Position numbers and translations under genes: made by a program. Positions 1 to 10,784 of a stretch of 64,000 nt of DNA are shown here, piece after piece; position 1 is the stretch's first letter; every line of letters begins with the position of its first letter. The notes beneath the pieces are model-generated. The model ran no database searches. It was not told where the DNA came from and was given only the letters and a program-made list of their open reading frames with translations. This stretch comes from Pseudo-nitzschia pungens (Eukaryota; Bacillariophyta; Bacillariophyceae; Bacillariales; Bacillariaceae). The DNA lies in the NCBI GenBank assembly GCA_037355855.1, contig CM074759.1:2418001-2482000 (forward strand), in the 5' to 3' direction.

Positions 1-371
1 AAACGTTACATTCTTACTGCACGTACCTTGTTACTGGTTGCAACCATATCTTTCCTGCATCGGTAAATTGTAGAGCAAGACAAGAGGAAGAGGGTAAGGA
101 TTACAAACGATAATTAGGAAAAAATTATTACACGTAGCCAATATGCGTGAACGTCAAAGAAAACGGATGATTTGAAGCTAAGTCCCATCTTAAACCCAAT
201 TGCTTACCAGTGTTCTTTGTGAAAATCACGAGTGTTCTTTCCCACGAAACACACTTAATAGATTGTAGTAATACACAAACAATTATTTCCAAAACGGTGT
301 GTCAGATAGCAGATAAAGAGAAAAGAGCCAATTTCAGAACACGAGAATTCCTGACTCCGTCATTCACATAA
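1..371. other. 3' flank of the methyltransferase gene; no gene seen
   Basis: AT-rich sequence downstream (minus-strand sense) of the SpoU-like gene. No convincing ORF, RNA gene or repeat is visible. It probably holds the 3' UTR and terminator of that gene, but no precise signal can be assigned. Confidence 0.4.
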
Positions 372-1925
372 TTACTGACCACGATGCGTGTCGGCTCGGC
401 GAAGATCGGTCAATGCTTCTGGTGGATTATCTATCCACTCTTGCACAGCTGTTGTTTGAGTACGATGAAAGAAGGAGATATGGAACATCAGACGATTTTC
501 GAAAAAAAAAACAGCAGTTTTCGTTTGAGACAAAGAAAAATTACCTTTCTGAACTTTCACCGGATCAATGAGAGCGTCTAACGCCTCTAATTCGCGTTTG
601 TAGCTAGACCACTCATCAAGTTTTTTCTGCTCTGATGGTTGTATATGGTAATCGGGGTCTTCTTTAGTACGTTGGTAAATAGTCTCACATTTCTTGATTT
701 TCCCTAACAATTTCTTTCGATTTTTCTTTTGTGTTGAAGACAGTATCCTTTGTTGCGCTAGCTTAGTGAACCACGCCGTCCGTAATTCTTTCTTTTCTCC
801 CTCACCCATAGCTCCTATTAATTTTGGATCCATGAAAAATAGAGCTTGAGTGATCAGGGCAGTTGCGACAGAAAGGTTCAACGAGTCGGCATATCCTCTC
901 AATGGCAAGTATACCCGCTTGTCAGCTTGCTCAAGCATATATGTAGAAGCCCCAACAGCTTCGGTTCCAAACACAAGAGCAATTTTTTCTGGGATGGCGT
1001 TTGATTCAGGGTTGTAAACATTTAATGCTTCAGCTTCTTGCGAAAGGTCCTTTTGTTTCAGCGGTTGAAACAAAATTGATGCCAAGAATTGTGTGGAATG
1101 TGAGAAACCTTTTAGACGCTTCCGGTCGTTCACGTTTCACCTGTCCTTTCTGTCCACGATCCCAACTTACAGTTACCCATAGTTTATATCCTTGTTCTCT
1201 GCAACATGCCACACAATCTTCGGTTGAAGCAAAATCTCGAACGGTCAACCATTCAGTCTAATTTTTTTAAAAAGAAATCACAAATGAGGAGAAAATGAAA
1301 TGAAATAATGCAGTGATTTAGGAAAGTCACATGATCTCAACTTCATACCTACCGCATTTTGAGCAAACAGATGGTGAAGTCGACGCTGCTTTGTTTCCTC
1401 TGGCGTTCTTGTGATCTGCTTTTGAGGACCTTCTCTCCGGATTTTCTCTTCCTCATCCATAACGACAACTGGTGGATCAATCATGTAAACAGTCTGTATG
1501 CCAAGCGCTTCAGCGGTCCGCAGTATCGCGCTGTAGTTGTGGTCTTGTAGAAAAAGGTGATGTAAAGTGAGATATCAGTATGCGATTCTTACCACGATTT
1601 GAAAAGTTTTACAATGCTTAGTAGGGCAGCACACAAACCTACCATTGGTGCACCGCTCAACTACTAATATAAGGCGGCTCGTCCGCCATTGAATAACAGC
1701 CTCTGCCTTGCGAAGCATGCGATCCGAGAGTTCTTCGTTATCTAGGATGGGCTCTTTAGGTTCTCCCGACGTAGCTTTGATATCGCACGGTAACGGCGCA
1801 GACGTAGTCCTGGGTTTTTTCATCTTTCTCGAAATCCATACCAGTGACAGCGATGCAGAGGCACCCAAGATGAAGGGAAGAATCCACGAATTGGAAAAAG
1901 AGGACGATCGAGCTGTGCCATTCAT
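372..1925 (-). CDS. SpoU/TrmH-family RNA 2'-O-methyltransferase, five exons
   Basis: Predicted SPOUT-fold enzyme that methylates a ribose 2'-OH in tRNA or rRNA using S-adenosylmethionine. Proposed exons (descending) are 1925-1643, 1543-1353, 1257-1171, 1049-545 and 448-372, giving 380 residues. All introns (99, 95, 121 and 96 nt) are GT-AG, and all junctions keep the frame. All three SpoU motifs appear: motif 1 with N97 and R103 (DHNYSAILRTAEA), assembled exactly across intron 1; motif 2 LVFGTE (212-217); motif 3 PLRGYADSLNLSVA (236-249). Residues about 14-32 form a hydrophobic segment after a short N-terminus, so the protein may be organelle-targeted or membrane-anchored. The lysine-rich, helical C-terminal extension after the catalytic domain is longer than in bacterial TrmH. 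Intron 4 is 96 nt with no stop, so its removal is less certain. The RNA target is unknown. Confidence 0.82.
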
Positions 1926-2801
1926 TTCGGTCCTCGAACAGTGGTACGGTAGAGGTTTATATATTCCTAATAGACTTGACTTAGAACAAAGGTGACTGCA
2001 AGAAGATTGTGAGTACTAGAAGCGCTATTCATTACCGTATTGGTGTTGAACCGTATCGGAAGATTCAAAGACGTACCTGGTAACTGGTGCGTACGGTTTG
2101 ACGTGCTAGACCTATCCCTCAAAATAGGATCGTGCGGCTGGGGTCAAAATGAAAGTCTGAACTCTCCAATATTTTTTCCGAATGTTCTTATTCAGCATAA
2201 TATTTTGGTCTAGAGAACACTTGTCCCAGGTCAGAGGATTATCAATCAATAGGACTTCATTTTTTATTACGCTCGTTTTTTTTAAGTGAACCCTAAGACT
2301 TGCCTAAAAACCAGCATGCAACCTGGAGATCGGCTACAACCAGTGAAAAGAGAGCTGGTGATCGGACTAAAAATAGTTCTGGGTCGAAAAAGAACCTGGT
2401 GGTCGGACATGACAACGTTACAGTAAGATTAGATTGCATAGTGAGTCTTCGGAAATTTTTTTATGATGTACGTGTATGTAAGTACAAGGACTGGTACCAT
2501 TAAAAATGCAACACTGTGGTGATAACGAAAATGCAATCAAAGTTGGGCGCGTTGGCAACTTGTATCACATCATAGTAATGGAGGTTCGATTCTAAGTTAC
2601 CGTAGGCTGCTCATTTTTGACGTACCGTACGGGAACGTTTTCGGTGGTTGAGAGTAAACCTTACAGTAAGGTTTAGAAGTGCTTTAGAATGAGCTTTTCG
2701 AGCGCCAATTGGGCCCCTGATGAATTTCTACGTGTTTTCTACTTCGTACTACACATACCGGTAAAAACCTTACTTTTGGTTAAATTTTTTTTTTTTAAAG
2801 T
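1926..2801. other. Intergenic region upstream of the methyltransferase gene
   Basis: It should contain the promoter of the minus-strand methyltransferase near 1926-2050. The rest shows no convincing ORF. A poly-T tract lies around 2789-2798 next to the foldback structure. No named regulatory site can be supported. Confidence 0.4.
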
Positions 2802-3384
2802 TATCGTCTAGCTGCGGCGGAAAAATCTACTGTGACAGCGTAGATTTTGACCACCTAATTTTCTCAGTCCTATTAGTCAAATATGATTTTTTTTTAAATC
2901 TGATGAGTCCTATTGGTTAATTCATTGACACCATCGGATCAGACCATCACAAACAAACCGTCGTCTGTTATGCTCTCACGAGAACACATACCAATTTGAG
3001 AAAGATGAGAAGACAGTGTGTCGATGATGGTTCTTTCCGAAAGAAAAACTGAGAAACCTGCCTAAAATCGAAGCGCGCAAAAATTGAATCAAACTAGTCA
3101 TTACTAGTAAATACACGAGTGGTCAAAATCGGCGCATATGCGCGGATTAGTTTTTGGAGCAATGCTAACTAATACTTACTTCAGTGGTTATTTACAACAA
3201 CAAGACCAACTCTGAAGTCTATAGAACCATATACCTATGGAAAGAGGAGAGTGAGAGCTATCTAATGAGCCATTACTTGTTGCTATTGGAGGTATACTTT
3301 GGAAGTCAGGATTGATGAGCATTGCACCAAAAAAAAATCGGCGCATATGCGCCGATTTTGACCACCGCCGCAGCTAGACGATAA
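2802..3384. mobile_element. Foldback/MITE-like element with 20-bp inverted termini
   Basis: TTATCGTCTAGCTGCGGCGG at 2802-2821 recurs in inverted orientation at 3365-3384, giving 20-bp perfect terminal inverted repeats around 583 bp without coding potential. A second inverted pair lies inside: about 3116-3170 and 3312-3370 share GGTCAAAATCGGCGCATATG on opposite strands. Positions 3334-3359 are a 26-bp perfect palindrome centred on GCATATGC. Weaker inverted similarity built on ACTTCGTAC continues outside the 20-bp arms (about 2735-2760 and 3445-3470). No clear target-site duplication was found, so it could be a decayed non-autonomous DNA transposon or another foldback sequence. Confidence 0.55.
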
Positions 3385-4011
3385 TAGCAACACGGTACAT
3401 GTCGTAGAGCTTCAAAGTGACTACTTCTATTTCGCAGTAAGGATACGAAGTACGAAGTAACACGGAATTAAAATGATACATCATACAGTACAACTGTTTT
3501 ACTTCGTATTGCATAATAAAAGCCCTCATACCGTTTGATCTTTCTGAAACGTCGGCATGTATGTGCTACGGGTTTCACCATAAGAGACTTGTTCTTGGTC
3601 GGTACACCTTCGTAAGTCACAACTCATGTCCAAAGAAAAATATTGTATTATGATTGGATGGAAGTATTTTTCTTCAAATTCAAACATCATCCGTTAGAGG
3701 CTTAATTCGAGCCAATCAAAATGGGTGAGTTCGTGTTCGACACGACTTGTGATTGGTGTCACAATTATGTCAAAGTAGTTCTGTTGAAAAAATTCACAAG
3801 AATCTCGAGGAAGAGAGCAATCAATCATAGATCATACGTTGTCACTCCCAATAAGCTTTCGTCTGACTGTGTGACACTCCCATCACATCATTCATAATAA
3901 TATTATCGTTGTGACGTTATAAGGTGTAGCAATAGCACACTACAACCATAAAATTGGTTTTGAAGATTGCTCGAACATCTTCACTTCGTTTCTGCTTTAT
4001 TTGTCGCAACA
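3385..4011 (+). promoter_or_regulatory. Upstream region of the 4012 gene
   Basis: Intergenic DNA without an ORF. The part nearest the gene carries CCAAT-type boxes in both orientations (GCCAATCAAAA near 3712, GATTGGTG near 3752), common proximal promoter elements in eukaryotes. No TATA box can be assigned with confidence. Promoter activity is inferred from position. Confidence 0.3.
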
Positions 4012-4926
4012 ATGCCAAAATCACAGCTTCGATTTGGTCGCACGATTGCATGGCAGGGTCCGTGTTCTGATCCTACTCGTTCGAAAGGCCCGAATCATGG
4101 AAGATTTGTTCTTTCCACTCCTCGTCGGAAGGTCTCCTTCGAAGATAAGAGAAGCGATTCGAAGTCGTCGATATGCAGCGACGACACCGTTCTGACAAAA
4201 AACAGAACTGGAAAGCAAATCATTAATGGAAAAGGAAGTGAACGAGAAAAATCGCCTGTAATTCGAAAGAAACGGTCTTTGTTAGTGAGACCAATCACGA
4301 GTTTATCTTTGGTAGACCTGGCTAGGTCGGTGGTAGAAAATGATAGTAGCTCAATGACAAGCGGACGAGACGATGAGGATTTCATCGAAGAAAGAAAATC
4401 AAAGAGAATACGTTCGTTCAGTCTATCTCCACGTAGCGTCATTTCGAAACCGAATCTTTCGCGCACCCGCCAACAACAATATCTATGGTCACCACGAACA
4501 TCAACTGTAGAGGAATCAAAATCAGCGAGGACATCTCCATGGGGTCATTTCATTGATATGGTTCCAGACGAGGATGACAACTTTCAAAGAGCAGAGTATC
4601 AAAATATTGACACAATGTTCAAGTCGTATCGAAGAGTTGCGTACCGAAACTCTTGTAATGGGTTACAATCTCGCGTACGAACAAGGCCAAGTCCGTGTGG
4701 CGAATACGAAGGCCTTCAGACAAGGGAAGCGCAGCCTGGGGCTCTAAACTTTGTTCATCTTGATCAAGATTTAAACGTGGTTCATGTCATGTCGAGATCA
4801 AGAGATTCCTCACGGTTACAACCGAGACGCCAGAGTAGCAATGATAAATTGGCAGCAGATCGATTGATAGGGGTCTTTTCTGAATTGCAGTTGCGACAGG
4901 ATGAACGAAAAACGAATGGACGATAA
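4012..4926 (+). CDS. Hypothetical protein, basic and Ser/Arg-rich, 304 aa
   Basis: Single-exon ORF beginning at the first in-frame ATG (4012); the frame upstream to 3967 has no ATG. The product is rich in Ser, Arg, Lys and Asp, has no signal peptide or membrane segment, and looks largely disordered. Near the N-terminus KVSF (residues 40-43, preceded by two arginines) fits the RVxF docking consensus for protein phosphatase 1. Several S/T-P sites (for example STPRR, SLSPR, WSPRTS) suggest phosphorylation. The family is not recognised, so the docking motif is only a hint. Unlike the neighbouring repeats, the region is non-repetitive and has a plausible promoter, which argues for a real host gene. 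Confidence 0.6.
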   Translation: MPKSQLRFGRTIAWQGPCSDPTRSKGPNHGRFVLSTPRRKVSFEDKRSDSKSSICSDDTVLTKNRTGKQIINGKGSEREKSPVIRKKRSLLVRPITSLSLVDLARSVVENDSSSMTSGRDDEDFIEERKSKRIRSFSLSPRSVISKPNLSRTRQQQYLWSPRTSTVEESKSARTSPWGHFIDMVPDEDDNFQRAEYQNIDTMFKSYRRVAYRNSCNGLQSRVRTRPSPCGEYEGLQTREAQPGALNFVHLDQDLNVVHVMSRSRDSSRLQPRRQSSNDKLAADRLIGVFSELQLRQDERKTNGR

Positions 4927-5440
4927 TATGGTGAACCAAAAGCTGTATTCATAATCAACTTTACGATGATTCGCCAACATTTGATTGCATCATTATTTGC
5001 ATAGCATCATGAATCATTAATGTGATGTTCTTACTATCAGTTTCATACGAAGTTCATGTTCAGTTGCACACGTAATGCAGCAGTAGTCTGTCTTTCCTTT
5101 TCATTGCTAGCAGTTGGTCTGGGTAGATCTTATCAGTTGCGGAAAACTTGGTTTGCTGCTTCTTTATGTTGCAGCTTCTTTTTGCCCACTTGATTGGTTT
5201 GCTTTGATACTAGCTACCAGATTTGTGATGGTGGCCTCCATCTTGCGGCATTTTGAACATTTGTTTGCTTGTGTTTGTGCATGCATCTTGTGTTTTCAAC
5301 AGAATGCCAATTGGAGCATATTACCAGAAGCTCTGCTGGTAGATACGGTGAATTTTACACCCTATTCATAGCGTGTAATGATATTGCTCGTCAGCCAATA
5401 GGGGAACAACAATAACAACAGCAGCACGCCAAGTGCTGGC
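4927..5440. other. Intergenic, no gene supported
   Basis: The 3' flank of the 4012 gene followed by AT-rich unique sequence. An open frame of about 85 codons (5114-5371) encodes a hydrophobic peptide but begins with TTG and has no supporting context, so it is not called. Confidence 0.4.
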
Positions 5441-7010
5441 AAACACGTCTAATAACTGATTTTCGACCATTTTGACCCGTTTCGACCACCCCCCTCTTAT
5501 TTTTTGGATGTTTTTTTTTTGTTTTAGATCCATTATTTTTATTATTTGGAGCGAAAGTGCCTTTCTTAAGCTCGAATTACTATTTTTTGGCTCCAAAAAC
5601 AAATCTTTTGCTGCAAACTCGAATATTTGCGTCGAAAAATTAAGAGCACGGTCGAAATTCGTTGTTCATTAGGGTTAAGGGTTCTAGCGCTGAAGCGCTG
5701 AAGCGCTGTAGCGTAGCGCTGTATCGTAACGCTCTAGCGCACGCTGTAGCGCTACCTTATTATGCTACCGTCGGGGTATGGTCATTGTGTACAATAAGTA
5801 CTGTAACCGGATACCAAGCCCCTGCAGTGATAAGCGAGCGCTTTAGCTTAGCGCTGTAGCTTAGCGCTAAAGCGTAGCGCTGTAGCGTAGCGCTGTATCC
5901 CTGTATCCCTGTATCCCTGTAGCGCTGTAGCGCTGTATCGCTGTATCGCTAACTGTTTTTGTATGCTACCATACTATGCTACCTTATTATGCTACCATCT
6001 GGGTATGGTCAACGTGTAGAATAAGTACTATAACCGGATACCAAGCCCCTGCAGTGATAAGCGAGCGCTGTAGCGCTGTAGCACTGTATCCCTGTATCCC
6101 TGTATCGCTGTAGCGCTGCAGCGCTGTAGCGCTGTATCGCTGTAGCGCTGTATCGCTGTATGCTGCCGCAGGGGTAAGGTCACCGGTGTACAATTTGTAC
6201 TATGACCGGTCACCTGACCCAGACAGTTCAAGTTAGCGCAAGCGAGTTAGCGCAAGCGAGTTAGCGCAAGCGAGTTAGCGCAAGCGAGTTAGCGCAAGCG
6301 AGTTAGCGCAAGCGAGTTAGCGCAAGCGAGTTAGCGCAAGCGAGTTAGCGCAAGCGAGTTAGCGCAAGCGAATTGATATTTGGTATGCTACGATACCATG
6401 CTACCCTATTATGCTACCGTCGGGGTATGGTCATCGTGTACGATTTGTACTATAACCGGGTACCCAACCCCTGCAGTGATAAGCAAGCGCTGTAGCGCTG
6501 TAGCGCTGTTGCGCTGTAGCGCTGTAGCGCTGTAGCGCTAATTACGAGATATTTGGTATGCTACGATACCATGCTACCCTATTATTCTACCGTCGGGGTA
6601 TGGTCATCGTGTACGATATGTACTATAACCGGACGCCTGACCCAGACAGTGACTTAGAGCGCGCTGTACGTCTAATAACTGTCACGCGACCCAACGCGAC
6701 CCAACGCGACCTATTTCTAAGAAAAGCATGCCCAAATTATGCCACGCGCAACCTTTAGCTTTATTTTCTCAAGGTTTCTTCAAAGTTTTTCTCAACCCCC
6801 CCACCTCGCCACAAAAATACTATGCTACCATACCATGCTACCCTATTATGCTACCGTCGTTGTATGGTCATCGTGTACGATTTGTACTATCCGGATACAG
6901 CGCTGTACGTCGTCTGATAACTATTTGGTACGTACGTAACTTTCCGAATCTTTTTGTTCTTTTTGTTGATGAGTCAGTCACTCACCGGTACAGTGATTCT
7001 ATGGGGTGTG
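5441..7010. repeat. Composite tandem/dispersed repeat block (GCGCTGTA family)
   Basis: Two components alternate. One is short simple arrays of GCGCTGTA, CCCTGTAT and CGCTGTAT (about 5685-5755, 5835-5950, 6060-6160, 6485-6540). The other is a roughly 100-bp module containing TATGCTACC, GGGGTATGGTCATCGTGTAC, AGTACTATAACCGG and CCCCTGCAGTGATAAGC, seen near 5760, 5990, 6165, 6405, 6590 and 6840. CGTCTAATAACTG occurs near 5448 and 6670 at the block edges. A diverged copy lies in inverted orientation near 17080-17550. There is no coding potential. It may be an internally expanded non-autonomous mobile repeat. Confidence 0.65.
6232..6371. repeat. 14-bp tandem array, 10 copies
   Basis: Ten essentially perfect copies of GTTAGCGCAAGCGA occupy 140 bp inside the larger GCGCTGTA block. 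The lack of divergence between copies points to recent expansion. Confidence 0.9.
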
Positions 7011-7183
7011 GTAAGGTCTTATGGTACGGTATGTCATTCTGACAAAATCGGTGTCAAATCTTTTTGCAAACGATTTTTGCAAATCACTGTATTTTCACAG
7101 TGTTTCCTCGCATAATCACTCCTGTGGCTCACAACTCACTTTTCAATAACACAAATCACTGCTGTTTCGATTCACAATCCGAC
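7011..7183. other. Non-repetitive spacer, 3' side of the membrane-protein fragment
   Basis: Unique sequence between the repeat block and the stop codon of the minus-strand membrane-protein fragment. It may hold that gene's 3' UTR. Nothing else is visible. Confidence 0.35.
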
Positions 7184-7428
7184 TTATTTTGAGCAGAGTT
7201 GCTTCATTGCACTCCGTCCCGAGAACGAGGAGAACCCCCACTGGTAGGCTCCTGGCTCATTGTACTTTAGTCCGAATACATCCTTTTGCTGGAAAAAGTA
7301 AGGAATACCTACGGGTAGGACTTCAACAGGCTCTAGTTCTTTGTTTTCGTGACGTAGGAGGAAGATGACAACGGCAGTGACAACAACGACGACAAAAACA
7401 GGAGCAATCATTCCCCCTACGATTGATT
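7184..7428 (-). pseudogene. C-terminal fragment of a single-pass membrane protein
   Basis: A minus-strand frame leaves the 38-bp minisatellite and enters unique sequence encoding a strongly hydrophobic helix (IAPVFVVVVVTAVVIFLL), a basic residue directly after it, and a cytoplasmic-like tail of about 55 residues ending at 7184. This layout fits the end of a type I membrane protein. Before the helix the frame reads ESIVGGM, which is also one translation of the minisatellite unit, so the array appears to have grown from or into the juxtamembrane coding sequence. No ectodomain is recognisable beyond the array (after 8740). It could be a truncated gene, or a gene whose upstream exons are lost or lie elsewhere. 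Confidence 0.4.
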
Positions 7429-8735
7429 CCAAGCCGGTGTGGTAGATTGATTCCAAGCCGGTGTGGTATTCATTCCCCCTACGATCGATCGATCCATTCC
7501 AAGTCTGTGTGGTATTCATTCCCCCTACGATCGATTCCAAGCCGGTGTGGTATTCATTCCCCCTACGATCGATTCCAAGCCGGTGTGGTATTCATTCCCC
7601 CTATGATCAATCGATTCCAAGCCGGTGTGGTATTCATTCCCCCTACGATTGATCGATCCATTCCAAGTCTGTGTGGTATTCATTCCCCCTACGATCGATT
7701 CCAAGCCGGTGTGGTATTCATTCCCCCTACGATCGATTCCAAGCCGGTGTGGTATTCATTCCCCATACGATCGATTCCAAGCCGGTGTGGTATTCATTCC
7801 CCCTATGATCAATCGATTCCAAGCCGGTGTGGTATTCATTCCCCCTACGATTGATCGATCCATTCCAAGTCTGTGTGGTATTCATTCCCCCTACGATCGA
7901 TTCCAAGCCGGTGTGGTATTCATTCCCCCTATGATCGATTGATTCCAAGCCGATGTGGTATTCATTCCCCCTACGATCGATCGATTCCAAGTCTATGTGG
8001 TATTCATTCCCCCTACGATCGATTCTAAGTCTATGTGGTATTCATTCCTCCTACGATCGATTCCAAGTCTATGTGGTATTAATTCCTCCTACGATCGATC
8101 AATTGATTTCAAGCCGGTGTGGTATTCATTTCCCTTACGATCGATTCCAAGTCTGTGTGGTACTCATTCCCCTACGATTGATTCCAAGCCGGTGTGGTAT
8201 TCATTCCCCATACGATCGATTCCAAGCCGGTGTGGTATTCATTCCCCCTACGATTGATTCCAAGCCGGTGTGGTATTCATTCCCCCTACGATCGATCAAT
8301 TGATTCCAAGCCGGTGTGGTATTCATTCCCCCTACAATTGATTCCAAGTCTGTGTGGTATTCATTCCCCATACGAGGATCGATCGATCGATTCCAAGCCG
8401 GTGTGGTATTCATTCCCCCTACGATCAATCGATTCCAAGCCGGTGTGGTATTCATTCCCCCCTCCGATTGATCGATCCATTCCAAGCCGATGTGGTATTC
8501 ATTCCCCCTACGATCGATTCCAAGCCGGTGTGGTACTCATTCCCCTTACGATCGATTCCAAGCTGGTGTTGTATTCATTCCCCCTTACAAGCGATTCCAA
8601 GCCGATGTGGTATTCATTCCCCCTACGATCGATTCCAAGCGGATGTGGTATTCATTCCCCCTACAATCGATTCCAAGTCTGTGTGGTTCACTGCCGTTGT
8701 TTGTTCCTTTGATTCACTCCCCGCCCTACGATCGA
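7404..8735. repeat. 38-bp minisatellite, about 33 copies
   Basis: The unit starts GATCGATTCCAAGCCGGTGT and continues with GGTATTCATTCCCCCTAC, about 38 bp. Many copies insert extra GATC/GATCAATC steps at the junction or read AAGTCTGTGT instead of AAGCCGGTGT. Higher-order blocks of several units recur (7450-7680 resembles 7680-7950), so it has been amplified in segments. Because 38 is not a multiple of three, frames rotate through the array and all the long open frames here are incidental. Confidence 0.92.
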
Positions 8736-8759
8736 TTCAAGCCTACATTATGAGCCGCT

Positions 8760-8975
8760 AGATAATAATTAAAAGAACAGCACATTAGTAGCAAGCAAAT
8801 TCGCATTCACCCCTCCATGTTAGCAAACAATGAATAGAACTAGAACAGCAAAAACACTCGTCATCTATAAATAACAGCATGCCAGCTGATTGCAAATATA
8901 ACAGCAAGCAAAACAGTAAGCACCCTGTACATCCAAGCAAACCAGCAAGCAAAACAAACCAGCAACCCCAGCAGC
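8760..8975. other. Spacer between tandem arrays
   Basis: Unique A-rich sequence grading into imperfect AGCAAGCAAA repeats near 8895. No gene is supported. Confidence 0.4.
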
Positions 8976-9121
8976 AAGCAGCAAGAAAAGCAGCAAGCAA
9001 AGCAGCAAGAATAGCAGCAAGAATAGCAGCAAGCAAAGCAGCAAGCAAAGCAGCAAGCAAAGAAGCAGCAAGCAAAGCAGCAAGCAAAGCAGCAAGCAAA
9101 GCAGCAAGCATAGCAGCAAGG
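8976..9121. repeat. AGCAGCAAGCAA-type short tandem array
   Basis: About 145 bp of 12-bp-like units (AGCAAGCAAAGC with AGCAAGAATAGC variants). Translations in any frame are low complexity, so no protein is called. Confidence 0.88.
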
Positions 9122-9560
9122 GTCTGTAGATCTGGTACAAATTCTACTGGAAGGGCCCAGCCTCCTGCTTAGCATCCTGTTCAGCCCCCCCTTAGCACAG
9201 TAGAGTTCGGTTTATAAGTTAGCACACTGAATATCTCATAATATTGCTCTGATAAGAGATAGGGTATGTAGATCTGGTACAAATTCTACTGGAAGGGCCC
9301 AGCATCCTGCTTAGCATCGTGTTCAGCCCCCCCTTAGCAGAGTACAGTTCCCTTTTGAAGTTAGCACACTGAATATTTTATGATACTGTTCTGATAACAG
9401 ATAGGGTATGTAGATCTAGTACAAATTCTACTACAAGGGCCCAGCATCCTGCTTAGCATCCTGTTTAGCATCCTGTTCAGGAGTACAGTTCGCTTTATCA
9501 GTTAGCATCTTGCTGTAGATCTTCTAATATGGTATTCATCTCTTAAGAGCTGAGGTATGC
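9122..9560. repeat. About 145-bp tandem repeat, three copies plus a diverged part
   Basis: GTAGATCTGGTACAAATTCT with the following CCCAGCATCCTGCTTAGCATC block recurs at 9126, 9268 and 9420, and a decayed copy begins near 9513. Between the cores is a spacer with TTAGCACACTGAATAT. No coding capacity. Confidence 0.85.
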
Positions 9561-9619
9561 AACTATGATACATATGTATCCTATTAGAAGGCCCTACCAT
9601 CCAGTACCATCCCAAAGTA

Positions 9620-10760
9620 CATTAAATAGATGTGACATCCAAAGTGTTGGGTCTTTTGGACTCAGACTTTTTCAGTAGTCCCAAGCATACATAGGGTGAG
9701 GACTATTGGCAGTGGAATGGTGGAAATATTCCATTTCTTAATTTACATAGGTCACTTTGTCTATTTTCTAGTGAAATATGCCACTACTGGAGGAAATGTG
9801 CATCAAATAGACGTGACACCCAAAGTATTAGGTCTTTCTCACTCAAACTTTTTTCGTAGTCCCAAGCATACATAAGGTGAGGACTATTGGCAGTGGAATG
9901 GTGGAAATATTCCATTTCTGAATTTTGATAGGTCACTTTGTCTATTTTCTAGTGAAATATGCCACTACTGGAGGAAATGTGCATTAAATAGATGTGACAT
10001 CCAAAGTATTGGGTGTTTCTCACTCAGACTTTTTCCGTAGTCCCAAGCATACATAAGGTGAGGACTATTGGCAGTGGAATGGTGGAAATATTCCATTTCT
10101 GAATTTACATAGGTCACTTTGTCTATTTTCTAGTGAAATATGCCACTACTGGAGGAAATGTGCATTACATAGATGTGACATCCAAAGTATTGGGTGTTTC
10201 TCACTCAGACTTTGTCCATAGTCCCAAGCATACATAAGGTGAGGACTATTGGCAGTGGAATGGTGGAAATATTCCATTTCTGAATTTACATAGGTCACTT
10301 TGTCTATTTTCTAGTGAAATATGCCACTACTGGAGGAAATGTGCATTACATAGATGTGACATCCAAAGTATTGGGTGTTTCTCACTCAGACTTTTTCCGT
10401 AGTCCCGAGCATACATAGGGTGAGGACTATTGACGCTGGAATGGTGGAAATATTCCATTTCTGAATTTACATAGGTCACTTTGTCTATTTTCTAGTGAAA
10501 TATGCCACTACTGGAGGAAATGTGCATTAAATAGATGTGACATCCAAAGTATTGGGTGTTTCTCACTCAGACTTTTTTCGTAGTCCCAAGCATACATAGG
10601 GTGAGGACTATTGACGCTGGAATGGTGGAAATAATCCATTTCTGAATTTACATAGGTCACTTTGTCTATTTTCTAGTGAAATATGCCACTACTGGAGGAA
10701 ATGTGCATTAAATAGATGTGACACCCAAAGTATTAGGTCTTTCTCACTCAAACTTTTTTC
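9620..10760. repeat. 181-bp satellite, about 6.3 copies
   Basis: CCACTACTGGAGGAAATGTG occurs at 9781, 9962, 10143, 10324, 10505 and 10686, a spacing of exactly 181 bp. Copies differ by a few substitutions. The last copy is cut near 10760. There is no ORF. Exact periodicity with low divergence suggests recent unequal exchange or gene conversion. Confidence 0.95.
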
Positions 10761-10784
10761 GTTTATAAAATAATGTGTGTGCCG

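Noticed and set aside
5114..5371. 85-codon hydrophobic ORF
   Set aside because: Begins with TTG, has no homology recognised and no context; likely chance.
7404..8735. CRISPR-like array of regularly spaced repeats
   Set aside because: There are no unique spacers between units, the genome is eukaryotic and there are no cas genes. It is a minisatellite.
8785..9175. Leu/Ala- or Cys-rich small proteins on the minus strand
   Set aside because: Low-complexity translation of the AGCAGCAAGCAA array.
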